64,000 bases of DNA, taken from Bromus sterilis. Lineage: Eukaryota; Streptophyta; Magnoliopsida; Poales; Poaceae. Both the position numbers and the translations under genes were made by a program. The DNA lies in NCBI GenBank assembly GCA_950022295.1, contig OX465600.1, positions 20,869,282 through 20,933,281 on the forward strand. Reading direction: 5' to 3'. The notes beneath the pieces are model-generated. The model ran no database searches. It worked only from the letters and a program-made list of their open reading frames with translations, and was not told the DNA's origin. This document shows positions 1 to 10,400 of the stretch, one piece after another. Positions within the stretch are counted from its first letter, which is position 1. Each line of letters opens with the position of its first letter.

Positions 1-311
1 ATAAATATGTGCAAAGCTTGCACAAACAAACCCTAATCGATTCGATCTAGGCCTAGCTAGCTAGTATACGAGACCCACATATAGCAAACACCCAATGCTT
101 GGCGAGTCAGCATATTTCCATGGCACGTCTCATGCTTTGTTCTTTTCTTTATTTAACTTAGCTCAGTCTGAAGATTACAAGGGGTACATGTATGTATATA
201 TTGTACCAGGACTAACTCCATCTAACCTAGACGGTTACAAGACTTAATCCTAGTTCTATTAGGTGTTTGTTTCCGGTCCAAGATGGACTCGGACAACAGT
301 GGTTAATTCCA
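1..311 (-). repeat. Copia LTR remnant (3' LTR side), truncated by window edge
   Basis: Read on the minus strand this begins TGGAATTAACCACT right after the pol C-terminal coding remnant at 312-509. It is paired with a diverged copy at about 3930-4217 that begins with the same 11 bases. Both copies share the stretch around AGCAAACAC.CAATGCT.GGCGAG and GTACATGTATGTATATA. The position after pol and the presence of a second copy upstream of gag are what an LTR pair would give, so I call it the 3' LTR of a minus-strand Copia element. Its far end lies outside the window. Confidence 0.55.
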
Positions 312-509
312 ATAATCAACCCCTATCCACGATGCCCCCACTTCATAGTTCGGATGCTGATTCTCTTTCGTATCTTCAAGAACTTCTGTCGTCCAAAAAA
401 TCTGGTTGGGATATCTGCAATATGATCATCGATACAAATGTAGTTGACGTCAATCTTTCTTTCTTCTACACCCTCTCTTCAATAATGATACATCGTATCA
501 TTGTGTTTG
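312..509 (-). pseudogene. Copia pol C-terminus (end of RNase H region)
   Basis: Minus-strand translation resembles the tail of Copia polyproteins: a segment reading like VEERKIDVNYICIDDHIADI, which corresponds to the widespread EEGKID...TDDQLADILTKP motif, followed by an FLKIRKRI-like end before the LTR. It is continuous with the RNase H segment at 2187-2560; the two are separated only by the solo LTR. No intact reading frame remains. In a live element this part would degrade the RNA of RNA-DNA hybrids during reverse transcription. Confidence 0.6.
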
Positions 510-2181
510 TGTTGGGGATCGGCGCAGAAAACAAATTTTTTCCTACCTACGAGTCCCGAACCCAAGATCTATGCTATGCTGATGTATGTAACGGAAGGAA
601 TCGGTGTTCATACCTTTGAAGACTGAAAGAGGGAAACGTTCCTCGAACGTGGTTGGCGTAGACTCCGATCCTACGACCTCCCTGTCGTGTTGAAGAACCT
701 CCGACGATGAAGTAGCACCGCACGTGTAGTGCCTCGCGGGTTTACACACGTACGGTGCAACCGACGTCCCTCCGGGCTCCGAACCAGAAGAGCAGCGAAA
801 AGAAGATTGATCCGGATCCCGATTCCGGCAGCGCGACGGCGTCCGGATGATGGTGAAACCCCCAAACAGGTGCAAAATCAAAACCAGGGGAGTCCTCTCT
901 AGGTCGGAGAAAGAGAGAGAGAGAGAAACTCAATGTTGTGTTGAAAAAGGCACGCCCACCCCTCCTTATATAGGCCAAGGAGGGGATCCACCCCCTCCCC
1001 TTCCCCCATGTGGGACTAAACCCCCAAGGGGGGGGAGTGGTGTGTCTAGGAGGGGGGATGGGCCCCTCCCTCGGCGCCAAGCCCAAGGGGGGAGGCTCCC
1101 CCTTCCCCTCATGGGCCTTTTAAGGCCCAAATACCTTTTCACCTTTTTAATTAATTATTTAAATCATTTTAATATTTAATTCTGTCAATTAAATAATAAA
1201 ATATATTTAAACATTAATATATATTATTTTGAACCTTTCAAAATATCCGGAACAGCTTCCGGCACCTCCCGGTACATTTCCGGTGTTTTCTCTCTTTTCA
1301 CCGATGATCCCAAATCAATCCTTAATGCATCGATTGTTCTTAAGTGTGACACCCTACCGTCCGGGAAATAGTAGACATGATCGAGACACTCTCTGACCAA
1401 TGACCATCATGTGGGATCTGGTTACAATCCTTGATGTGCCCCTACGCTTCCATCGAATAAACTTCATCGCTGTTGAACCGTTAACAATATGACTTGATCC
1501 CTTTGTGCTTCGGTACTATGTTCATCCGAGGTATGATCATCGGTATCCAATACCTAGTTCTTCCTCGTCTCCGACATAACATGTTTACTCGTCTGTGAAT
1601 ATTACATCTCTTGTGACCTAGTCACTTGCTTGCAAGCTATTGATGCAACACCACCGAGTGGGCCCAGAGTACCTATCCGTCACTCGGAATGACAAATCCC
1701 GCTCTGATCTATTTCATACTCCTCAACATATCTACTTCGGAATACCCAAGATACATCTTTTCAGTTACCATGTTTCAGTGTAACGGTTAATGCACTCAAA
1801 GCATCCTAATAGATAGCAATTATGTATGATCATCACGGTCTAAGGATTCAGTCACTATGTTATTAAGTCATCGCAATGCTGAACTTATGTGACTTGATCA
1901 CACTGCAATGCTTAAGGTGGGTGGCGTCCATCACATCATTCTCCTAATGATATGACCTCATTGTCAATAGACTAGTATGTTCTCATGATCAGGAAACCTT
2001 GATCATCAATTGCCCAATGAGCTAGTATGCCTGAGTTTAACTAGGGACCAGGTTGTTATATATCACACGTGTATTAATGTTTCCGCTTAATACAGTTCTA
2101 GCACAATATATAACGTATTATGAACAAACAGATATGTGACAAATATCTTTATTAATTTGCCTCTAGGGCACATATCCAACA
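510..2181 (-). mobile_element. Solo LTR, Angela/BARE/WIS-type Copia
   Basis: The minus strand starts TGTTGGATATGTGCCCTAGAG and the other end is TGTTGGGG on the plus strand, so the unit is bounded by TG...CA with a TGTTGG inverted end. It is flanked by a perfect 5-bp target-site duplication GTTTG (505-509 and 2182-2186). The length of about 1.67 kb and the start sequence match the Angela/BARE/WIS LTR group as I know it. A TATA-like TATATAAGG lies near 963-973 on the minus strand. No internal domain is present, so this is the product of LTR-LTR recombination. Confidence 0.92.
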
Positions 2182-2186
2182 GTTTG

Positions 2187-2560
2187 CATCTATGATGACA
2201 CACTAGATGCTTCCACAAAGGGATTGTAGACTTATTGTCAATGTTTAGCACCACTTGTTCCGGTTCTTTACTTGTGAGGTCACTGAATAGCCTTCCTAGG
2301 CCCATACCTTGACACGCGACGGTTGCGGCCACAATATACTGAGCTTCCTAGGATGATAATGCAATCACCTTTTTCTTTTGTGATAGCCAACTAACTATGT
2401 TTTCTCCCAGGAAATATGTCACACCCAAGGTACTTTTACGGTTATTCATATCTCCTGCAAAGTCGCTATCAATATAGCCTAATAGTTCCACCATTTCCTT
2501 CTTCTTCTCTTTCAAGTAGACCGAACTGAAGTTTCTTGTCCCTTTGATGCTATCAATGTC
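2187..2560 (-). pseudogene. Copia RNase H fragment, interrupted by the solo LTR
   Basis: Minus-strand translation contains the Copia RNase H signature: LKEKKKEMVELLGYIDSDFAG, then a NNRKST-GVTYFLGENIVSWLS segment, an in-frame TAG, and LVLNIDNKST-like sequence. It continues across the solo LTR into 312-509. About 200 bp of it (2345-2552) is nearly repeated at 3622-3824. The gag piece at 2795-3600 lies immediately upstream in transcription order, so protease, integrase and reverse transcriptase have been deleted. Confidence 0.75.
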
Positions 2561-2794
2561 GCTTGCTGCTGGGCCACTGGGTACTGACTGTACCTCCCGC
2601 CACCTGGCTATTAAGCGCCATGCAAGGACCTTGCCCGCCTTGACTACCTGTCGATGTCATGAACGCACAAAGCTCGCCTGGTTTGAGCGATATGGGCTCC
2701 TCGCGTGTTGTCTTCTGGCGGGATCCCATCGATCCGCCCTGTGTAGTGAACATCTAGCGTTACGATTTCACCTTCTTTTAGCGTAATCACATCA
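2561..2794. other. Unassigned linker inside Copia remnant
   Basis: A GC-richer stretch between the RNase H fragment and the gag zinc-knuckle fragment. Both strands have short open frames, but none shows a motif I recognise. By position it should mark the internal deletion junction of the Copia element. Confidence 0.4.
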
Positions 2795-3600
2795 TCACGC
2801 ATTGTGTGTGGAATTTTGGTGCCACGTCTTCCCTATGGTTTTAACTTCTGTTTTTGTAGCATCGAGATAATTTTCCAAAACATGATTATGATGGCAAAAA
2901 AATTCTTCCCCAAACATGACAATTAGTTTAGTCAACGCTTGAGGGTCCTCGCAATTAGCCTTGAAGTGTTCGAGGAGACCACACTTATGACACCTCACTA
3001 TCCTTATGTCAAACTTCCTCCTTGGTGGTGCATTCTCATCTCCCGAGTCGACGAAGTCCTTTATCGTGGAGCGCTACTTCCCTTTCTTCTTGCTGCAATT
3101 CGTGGATCTGCCTTGCTTTTCTTTCGCTATATATGGCCATCCACTGCGCCTTTGTAAGCATGAGAAGGTCATCATTTCTCTCGTCTCCGAGAATGTGACG
3201 GATATGCTCGTCGTGAGCCTTGTACTGTTCGACGAGACCATCAACGGTGAGAGTCTTGAATTGATGCACGACTCGATTGCCGTGACAATTTGCAGATACC
3301 GGGGTGGGGCCGCAAGAAACAACGGACAACTGAGGCCTCCCTGAGGTCTTCTCCGAGCGTGCATATACCATTGACGAGAGTTTTTACCATTCATGAAGCG
3401 AACGTGTCCACTGACTCATCATCGCTCATGACCAAAGTATCGTAGTTCCTTAGGAGAGTCTAGCCATTGGCTTGCTAGACGCAGGTATGCCCTTCGAATG
3501 TGACCTTCAACTTATCCCGTGCCTCTTTCGCTGTTGCTTTTGTGATCAGGTGTTGGAGGACATCCGTCAGCATCACCGACTAAATCACCAACGTTGCCTG
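2795..3600 (-). pseudogene. Copia gag fragment with zinc knuckle
   Basis: The minus strand encodes a CCHC zinc knuckle (CHKCGLLEHFKANC, spacing C-X2-C-X4-H-X4-C), preceded upstream by helical gag-like sequence with DDLLMLTKAQ and an LLRNYDTLVMSDDESV-like segment typical of Copia gag. The reading frame changes several times and has stops, so no protein could be made. In an intact element this is the RNA-binding nucleocapsid part. Its neighbours are an RNase H fragment on each side, an order that normal elements do not have. Confidence 0.7.
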
Positions 3601-3621
3601 CCTATCTTGAACCTGAGGTTC

Positions 3622-3905
3622 CTAGGATGATAATGCAACCACCTTCTGATTTTGTGATAGCCAACTCACTATGTTTTCTCCCAAGAAATATGTTACACCC
3701 GAGGTACTTTTGCGGTTATTCATATCTCCTGCAAAGTCGCTATCAATATAGCCTAATAGTTCCACCATCTCCTTCTTCTTCTCTTTCAAATAGACCAAAC
3801 CGAAGTTTGTTGTCCCTTTGATGTACTGAGTAGTTGTCCAATGCTCCATCGTGGGTGCTTCATGAAATGGCTCACTATGCGAACAAAATAGGCCCAATCC
3901 GGTCA
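3622..3905 (-). pseudogene. Second Copia RNase H fragment (duplicate)
   Basis: The minus strand translates to a MEHWTTTQYIKGTTNFGL-like segment followed by the same LKEKKKEMVELLGYIDSDFAG block found at 2187-2560. The two copies share about 200 bp with roughly 95 percent identity by eye, and both end at a CTGAG.TTCCTAGGATGA boundary. This copy sits between the right-hand LTR and gag, where pol sequence does not belong. A local duplication or a second inserted remnant would explain it. Confidence 0.65.
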
Positions 3906-3929
3906 TGTATTCACTAGATAACTTAATCT

Positions 3930-4217
3930 TCAGACCACACTTTTATACTCGGCGAGTTGGCGTATTGCAACGGGCACGTATAGCAAACACACAATGCTCG
4001 GCGAGCTGGTGTATTGCAACGAGCATGTTTCGTACCCTGTTCTTTTCTTTATTCAACTTGGTTCATGGTCTGAAGATTGCAAGAGGTACATGTATGTATA
4101 TATAGTACTAGGACTAACTTAATCTAACCTAGCCAGCTACATGACTGGATCCTAGTTCTATATATTAGGTGTTTCTTTTCGTTCCAAGTTGGACTTGGAC
4201 AATAGTGGTTAATTCCA
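3930..4217 (-). repeat. Copia LTR remnant (5' LTR side)
   Basis: Diverged copy of the sequence at 1-311. On the minus strand it starts TGGAATTAACCACTATTG at position 4217. The inner boundary is unclear because no primer-binding site can be seen next to it. Flanking bases 4218-4222 are GGGAG. Confidence 0.5.
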
Positions 4218-4639
4218 GGGAGTCGATGTAGCGCTCCAATAAGGATGTGATGACCCGATCCTTGCTCACTTTTCATCGTATCCAGATCAAGATAAAGCAT
4301 GCCACCAAGGGAATGACGACCCAAGCTTTGCTCATTTCACTCCACACCCTGGTTCCGATATGGCGCGTCGCTAAGAGGGTTACGCCCAAGGTTGTCGAAA
4401 TTGAGATGATGGATCGGATTGGAACTCCGTTGGTAGGATCGTGAATCATAACTACCAGGATCGTAAAAACTTAGATTATATGGGGAAAATTGTAGAATCG
4501 GAGGGGCTAGTTTGGATCATAAAGTCGTAGAATTCTAACAACTATGGTTACGCCCCAACGATGTTATTGTGGGTTTCATTTCCATAACAGTGGTTGAGTT
4601 TTGACATTTTCTCGCCAATCCTATCACAACCCTCTTTCT
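4218..4639. other. Unassigned intergenic sequence
   Basis: No long reading frame and no terminal repeat that I can recognise. There is internal similarity between GTGATGACCCGATCCTTGCT (about 4247) and ATGACGACCCAAGCTTTGCT (about 4313), a possible short diverged duplication. Confidence 0.4.
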
Positions 4640-4814
4640 TTACCTGGGCTTGGGACCGACTACTCGAAACAACATAGGCGGAGTTACTATTAGTACTTGT
4701 CAAACAACAGAATAGGAGGAGGGCTTGACACCAATCAGTGTGGCCTTCAGGCTATATTTATAATACACAAGGTTGTACAAATACAATAAGAGTACAATAC
4801 AATACAGTCTAACA
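4640..4814 (-). repeat. Copia 3' LTR start (second Copia remnant)
   Basis: On the minus strand a purine-rich tract ending GAGGGAGGG is followed at 4814 by TGTTAGACTGTATTG, the expected PPT to LTR junction. A TATA-like ATTATAAATATA follows about 50 bp in. The boundary at the low-coordinate end is not resolved; I see no clean CA end or target-site duplication. Confidence 0.6.
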
Positions 4815-5863
4815 CCCTCCCTCAATCTTAACTGTGTCATCTAACATCTAACAGGTTAATAGTTCGCCTACAGCCTTGAAATAAGGGCAAGGATAGTGGC
4901 TTAGTGAACATGTCGGAAATTTTATCTTTTGAAGCTTCCATGAAACTCTTTCCCTCACGAAATGATAGTCAACTTCGATGTTCTTAGTTCAGGCATGAAA
5001 ACGGGATTAGATGACAGATTAGTAGCACCGATGATATCACACCAAAGAACAGGGGGACGAGCTTTCAGAATCCGCAACTCTCGTAATAAGGACTGCACCC
5101 AGATGATCTCAGATGTAGCATTTGCAACAACATTGTACTCAGCTTTAGTAATACTGCGAGATACTTTAGCTTGCTTATGAGCACTCTATGCGATCAGATT
5201 AGGACCAAAGAACACTACATATCCCCCCGTAGATCGCCTTTCATCCGAACTGCCAGCCCAGTCCGGATCAGAGTAGGTAGAGAGCAAAAAAGAGGGATCT
5301 GAGCGTAGCTGAAGACCATAGGACGCCATAAGACAAAAATAACACAAGATGCGCTTCACAACAGACCAGTGAGGATTCCTGGGCGAATGGAGATATCGAC
5401 ACACGCGATTCACAACATATGAGATATCTGGTCTGGTAAGGGTCAAGTACTAGGGACCCCCAACAACGCTATGGTACTCAGTGGCATCCTTGGATGAAAG
5501 CAGGGAACTATCAACAACCGTAAAGTGATCCGAGGCAGACATAGGTGTAGTACGTAGTAGTCTTACACGGATGCATACCAGCACGCCGGAGCAAATCAAG
5601 AGCGTACTTCTGCTGAGAGAGAGAGTCAAACCGGTATCATCATGAGTCACTTCGAGACCAAGAAGGTAATGCAGCTGTTCCAGATCCTTAACAGCAAAGT
5701 CAGCACCCGGAGAAAGAACCAAGCGGTCAGCAACAGTGACTAATGAGGAGACCAGAATAATATCATCAACATAAACCAGAAGATACATCATCTTTATTCT
5801 GCGTAAGTCATCGCCTGCTACCACAAGGGGATCGCGTGCTAGGGAGGCGGCCGCTGGGGGCAA
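4815..5863 (-). pseudogene. Copia reverse transcriptase / RNase H remnant
   Basis: The minus strand encodes the end of a Copia RT with the catalytic YVDDIILVSS motif near 5773, then an LEQLHYLLGLEV segment, then the RPDISYVVNRVCRYLHSPR motif and the RNase H start SDPDWAGSSDERRSTGGY. Further down, KAEYNVVANAT and a NPVF segment lead to an FTKPL motif just before the LTR. In-frame stops occur at about 5450 and 5186 (the latter where a conserved tryptophan is expected) and the frame is lost after 4960. Everything upstream of RT is missing, so the element is truncated at about 5863. Confidence 0.8.
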
Positions 5864-6227
5864 TGAGGACGACCTACCTACTAGAGGCTGAGTGAGGGAG
5901 CAAGATTATGTTGTGTGGGAGAGGGAGGAGGAGGGAGTGCGAGGCCAAAGGGGGTAGCGTGTGGGGGCGGAGGGAGTGCGACAACGACTGAGGGAGGTGG
6001 CAGAGAGATTAGGACTCGATGAGGAATTGCTATAATTGTATTCAAACAGAAAGTAATGGATGTCTTTTAATTATAATTGACCTCTATGTATTTTTTTATT
6101 AAATTAATTACACTTAATTAATAAATTTAGGATGATATTATCTTTTGGACCGACTTTTTATTAGGATAATTGTGCTCTTGGGATTCAAAATAAGGTCCAA
6201 ATAGTTTGAACCGTTGGAGAGCATCCT
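5864..6227. other. Unassigned sequence, G-rich then AT-rich
   Basis: The first 150 bp are purine/G-rich (GAGGGAGG runs); the rest is AT-rich. No coding signal, repeat boundary or RNA gene that I can recognise. Confidence 0.4.
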
Positions 6228-6520
6228 TTTTTTTTTTGAAAGATCCAGTGAATCACTGGCTTTGCATCGATTTAGCACAGGAGAATTACAAAAATGGGTT
6301 CAAGAACTAGAGGGGGAAGGCGATAGCTCCAAATTGAGCCATGCTTCACCCAAGGAAAACAAAACAAAGCTACTGGTCCCTCACGTTACATCCCTAAATG
6401 GGGTCTATAGATTCTTAGCTCTAGCTAATCTCCATTGCTCCACGTCACTACTGCAAGCACTGAACATGTCCTGCGCGTTGTATAATACTACACCCCATCT
6501 TGTGTATTATAATGTAAAAT
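6228..6520 (-). mobile_element. LINE-like 3' end with poly(A) tail
   Basis: A run of T at 6226-6236 on the plus strand is a poly(A) tail on the minus strand. It is preceded there by GCAAAGCCAGTGATTCACTGG and by TTTTGTAATTCTCC, the kind of 3' untranslated end seen on plant LINEs. No reading frame belonging to the element is visible, so it would be a heavily 5'-truncated insertion. It lies immediately upstream of the NLR exon and may have helped separate that exon from its 5' part. The right boundary is approximate. Confidence 0.45.
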
Positions 6521-6635
6521 AAAATTTCTCAATAAATAACGGAATGGGGATATGTTCTGAATGGGTCTTGAATTGTATGGATAACAGGTATTCAAGGGTA
6601 ATAAGGAGAAAGATGATTGCAGTCATAATCTGGAT

Positions 6636-8783
6636 ATGATTGAGGAAGAGAATCATATACTGAAGAAATGTGGCGGCCTTCCTCTTGCTATATCCAGCAT
6701 AGGGAGCTTCCTGGCAAGCAAACCTAAAACAGCAACGGAGTGGAGGAATTTGAACAAACACATAAGTGCCGAGCTCGAGATCAATCCAGAGCTTGGGATG
6801 ATCAAGACAGTTCTCACCTCGAGCTATGAAGGTTTACAATATCATCTCAAGCCCTGCTTCTTGTATTTGTCAATATTTTCTGAAGACCAAGACATCAGAT
6901 GGAAACGATTGGTCAGACGGTGGATAGCAGAGGGTTACTCAAGGGGGAGACGGAGCATGACTGCAGAGGAAATTGGGGCCGGCTATATCACGGAACTTAT
7001 CGACAGGACCATGGTTCAACCATCAAAAGGTGCAACCCGTAGGATTGGAAGGAGTGTCTTTTTGCAAGTCCATGATCTGATACGTGAAATTGGGATCTCA
7101 AAGGCAGCGGAGGAAAACCTTGTCACTAGATTGGAGGGAAGTTGCAACATAAACACCGAAGGTAAAATTCGTCACCTTGCTGTAAGCAGTAGCTGGAGAA
7201 GGGATCAAGATGCATTTGAGAGTGGACTGGATTTATCACACTTAAGATCGTTAACAGTATTTGGGGCATGGCAATCATTTTTCATTTCTGATAAAATGAG
7301 ATTCCTCCGAGTGCTAGATCTGGAAGACACAGTGGGTATAACAGATCATGATCTCCATCAAATTTGTCAGCTTTTTCTCCTGAGCTACCTCTCTCTCCGA
7401 AGATGTGATGGTATTTTACGGCTACCAAATTCATTGGGTAACCTTAAGTTCCTGGAAACACTGGATATCAGAGATACGGGGATAATTAACCTGCCAAGAA
7501 CAATCGTCAAGCTTCGGAAGATGCAGTACCTCCGTGTGGGTTTCGTCCCTAAGCATGAGGAAGAGAGAAAAACAAACTGTATTTCTGCAATTATGGCACA
7601 TGGTTCCTTTTGCGTCAGCAGCTGCTACAATTTCTTCCGCTACTTTATCAGGGTGTTGGTAGTAAGACCCTGCTACAGAATTTGTGACCACGAATTCTGC
7701 CTCGACTTCAGCATGCAGTTGGTACGCTTATTGCTTGGGTGCATCTATTTTGTAGTGTGGTGCGTCGTCTGGCTGCTGCTTTTCATGGGATTCGGCCCAT
7801 TGCTTCTGCTAGCGTGCTGCTCATGGGTTGTTATGAAAGATGGGTTGGATGGGTTGCCTCTCTTCTTTTTTGGCCTAAATCCACGTGGTGGTGTCAAAGT
7901 TCCAAGAGGAATACGGCAACTGAAGGCCCTCCACACATTGGGTGTTGTGAATATTGATGGGGCCAACGCCATTCTTGAAGATCTGTGTTATCTTACCGAG
8001 CTGCGCAAATTAAGAGTGACTGGTCTCAACAAGAGCAATTGTGTGAGATTCTTCCGGGCTATCACCGGCAACGACTGTTTGGAATCCTTGTTGGTATGGT
8101 CACACGGGGATCCTGGTATAGCCGGCTGCTTTGATGAAGTGTCTCCAGCTCCCAAAAATCTTCAGAGACTCAAGCTATACGGCAATCTGGTTCAATGGCC
8201 AGAATGGATCAAGGGGCTTGAAAACCTTGGAAAATTGGAACTCCGGAGTACCATGATATCGGAGCACGATAAGGCCATAAAATGCCTTGGGGAGCTACCA
8301 AAACTGATCAACCTACATCTACTGAAGGAGTCGTTCAGCAATGAACGGGTGTCCTTCAGTTTCCACCATGGTGCATTCCCTAGTCTGCGGGTGCTCGAAA
8401 TGAGTCTGTGGTATGTAACCCCAACGATCTGGTCCAGCGCATCTATCTTGGTGCGCTGCTACGGGTGCTTTCAGAATAACAAGATCACTACTGCTAGCAC
8501 AAATCAAGGAAACCTAGAAAGGGTGAAGTTTGAAGATGGAGCAGCCCCTAAGCTTGAGGTGCTGCTGTTTTCTGGCAATCCTTCGGAGACTGATGTTGGG
8601 TTGTTTTCTGGGCTAAAATATCTCACAAGCCTCAAGGAATTAATGCTACACAACAACGACTACAAGGACGCCTTCCTGGAGGACTTGGGGAAGCAGCTTG
8701 CTGAGAACACAATAAGTGTACCCATTTTGAAGAGGTACGACTACGACTACCACCGGACCGTCCGCAACCTGTACGTGGCGTAG
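6636..8783 (+). CDS. NLR (NB-ARC/LRR) disease-resistance protein, 3' exon only
   Basis: Intracellular immune receptor of the CC-NB-LRR class, of the type in grasses that carries RGA5/Pik-like leucine-rich repeats. It holds the distal NB-ARC part: GLPLA (KCGGLPLAISSIGS, residues 12-25), RNBS-D-like CFLYLSIFSED (about 73-83), and a VHDLIREIG motif near 145 standing in for MHD. LRRs follow from about residue 190 to the end at 715. The ATG is a methionine inside the conserved domain. The frame stays open back to a likely splice acceptor (AACAG at 6583-6587), and codons from 6588 read as normal NB-ARC sequence. P-loop, kinase-2, RNBS-B/C and the coiled coil are absent upstream, where only LINE-like and Copia debris is found. 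Residues 305-420 are an unusual hydrophobic segment between two LRR blocks. The frame is intact, but as a gene it is 5'-truncated, so probably a pseudogene or a downstream exon of a disrupted gene. Confidence 0.85.
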   Translation: MIEEENHILKKCGGLPLAISSIGSFLASKPKTATEWRNLNKHISAELEINPELGMIKTVLTSSYEGLQYHLKPCFLYLSIFSEDQDIRWKRLVRRWIAEGYSRGRRSMTAEEIGAGYITELIDRTMVQPSKGATRRIGRSVFLQVHDLIREIGISKAAEENLVTRLEGSCNINTEGKIRHLAVSSSWRRDQDAFESGLDLSHLRSLTVFGAWQSFFISDKMRFLRVLDLEDTVGITDHDLHQICQLFLLSYLSLRRCDGILRLPNSLGNLKFLETLDIRDTGIINLPRTIVKLRKMQYLRVGFVPKHEEERKTNCISAIMAHGSFCVSSCYNFFRYFIRVLVVRPCYRICDHEFCLDFSMQLVRLLLGCIYFVVWCVVWLLLFMGFGPLLLLACCSWVVMKDGLDGLPLFFFGLNPRGGVKVPRGIRQLKALHTLGVVNIDGANAILEDLCYLTELRKLRVTGLNKSNCVRFFRAITGNDCLESLLVWSHGDPGIAGCFDEVSPAPKNLQRLKLYGNLVQWPEWIKGLENLGKLELRSTMISEHDKAIKCLGELPKLINLHLLKESFSNERVSFSFHHGAFPSLRVLEMSLWYVTPTIWSSASILVRCYGCFQNNKITTASTNQGNLERVKFEDGAAPKLEVLLFSGNPSETDVGLFSGLKYLTSLKELMLHNNDYKDAFLEDLGKQLAENTISVPILKRYDYDYHRTVRNLYVA

Positions 8784-9639
8784 CTAGCTCGGTGAACCAG
8801 GGTGGTTCAACAATTTTTATAAGTGAATCCAACAATACTTTTGTCATATGAATCAATGTATTATAAATAATATATTTTTTCTACACTATATATACACTAT
8901 GGGGAAAATTCCAGGATGGTAACTTTCCCCAGCCGTGGGTGCAACTCATGTTTTCTAGCGTATTAGGTTTCCAGCAATCCGCTTCAAAGCAACTCTAGCA
9001 GATGTGCTATCCCGTCGTTAGGCCTTATATATGTGGGCATTTTAGCGGACGGCGGACGGATGCGTTTATCGGCCCGAACAGAACCACCATATCTCCCCCC
9101 CCCCCCGGCCGTAAAAATTATGCGGACGACCCACATAATTCCCTCTGAGCCGCTATATCTACGGCGCCAAAGGGGACATAGGGTTCCCGTCTCCCATTCC
9201 ATCCCCTCCCCGCCGCCACAATCTTTTCCCCCTCCGCCGCATCCTACCCCAACTCTGGCAAGGAATTAAATGACGTTCACTTGGAGGGGAGGTTTCGACC
9301 GCTATGTAGTGTTCTCCATAAATAAAAGGTCATAGGCGAAGTGTTTTATGGTAACCAAGTCCATCCGACAAGATAGGATAATCCAACCATCCACCAATCG
9401 TTCAGCAAGTATATCCTCATAGATCAAATACAGATCCAAAATAACTCCAAACTATATCCTTAATTACTCTCCAATCATCCACAAATTATTCAAAAGTTGT
9501 GACTAAATATGCCTAGTTAAATCCACCACCGAACCCAAACTAAACCCATAAAATAGTTAGATACTCTCAACGAGTAATTACCTAATCTTAAACCACTATC
9601 TATGATCAATTAAGTAGTCCTAATTATGATACTATTAGT
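8784..9639. other. 3' flank of the NLR exon and unassigned sequence
   Basis: AT-rich sequence with possible polyadenylation signals (for example AATAAT near 8868) follows the NLR stop. At 9030-9250 there is a GC-rich patch with a C run (9098-9107) and a CGGACGGCGGACGG motif, resembling anonymous grass repeats but without recognisable ends. 9250-9639 is AT-rich with no feature I can name. Confidence 0.4.
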
Positions 9640-10400
9640 ACTAGACAACAACAACGAAAAAGCCTGTCAGTCCAAAACAAGTTGTGGTAAACTAGAGATG
9701 AAAGCCTAAAACACAAGAGATATCGAAACCAAGTCATGGTTCTAGAACATGGATAGTTAACTTCGGCGGACCCCTGTACAGTGCTAGATATTTGGTGATA
9801 ACCCAATCCTTCATATGTCCCTTCACAGAATCCTCTGAAGTCAAGTGTGGTCTCCCCCGATCTCTCTTGACATTGTCACTACGCCTTAACCTCCCGCTAT
9901 GTACTGGCGCTTCAGGAGTCCTATGATGGATATGCCCAAACCATTCGAGTCGATGTTGGACAAGATTCTCTTCAATTAGTACCACCCCATCTATCTTATG
10001 TATATCATCATTCCGGACCACATCCTTCCTTGTGTGGCCACATTCCCATATCAACATGTGCATATCTACCACACCTAGCTACTTTTTGGACATGTCACTT
10101 TTTAGTTGGTCAACATTTTGCACTATACAACATCGTAGGTTGAATCACCGTTCTATAGAAATTGCCTTTTAGCTTTTGTGGCACTCTTATAACTAATAAT
10201 GCCAGGATCTTGGTGACACTTCAGCCATCCAACTTTTATTCGATGGCTCACATCTTCATCAATATCAGTCTTTCTCAGGTACCACTTGCCCATGAAGGCT
10301 AACTTCCTCCTCCTCCTCATGCCAAGTAGTATCGAAACCGTACCTCATGTACTCAGTTTTAATTCTACTAAGCCTAAAACCTTTCGGTTCTAAAGTCTAT
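9640..10400 (-). pseudogene. LINE (RTE-like) reverse transcriptase C-terminal fragment
   Basis: The minus strand encodes the characteristic plant RTE-type LINE tail: a GHTRKDVVRNDDI segment, then LIEENLVQHRLEWFGHIHHR, then a GRPHLTSEDSVKG-like stretch and an RGPPKLTIHVLEP end. Upstream, about 10260-10350, pieces reading YMRYGFDTTWHEEEEE and KWYLRKT fit the same domain in another frame, so there are frameshifts. The element ends near 9645-9660 in a short GTTGTTGTTG tail, which suits RTE-type LINEs that end in simple repeats rather than poly(A). Most of the endonuclease/RT protein is missing. Confidence 0.75.

Noticed and set aside
542..1180. Several overlapping open frames of about 110 codons on both strands
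   Set aside because: They lie wholly inside the solo LTR, show no protein motif and follow its GC-rich composition.
9030..9250. Promoter or first exon of a host gene
   Set aside because: GC-rich with an open frame of 78 codons, but low-complexity, with a C run and no start-site or domain evidence.
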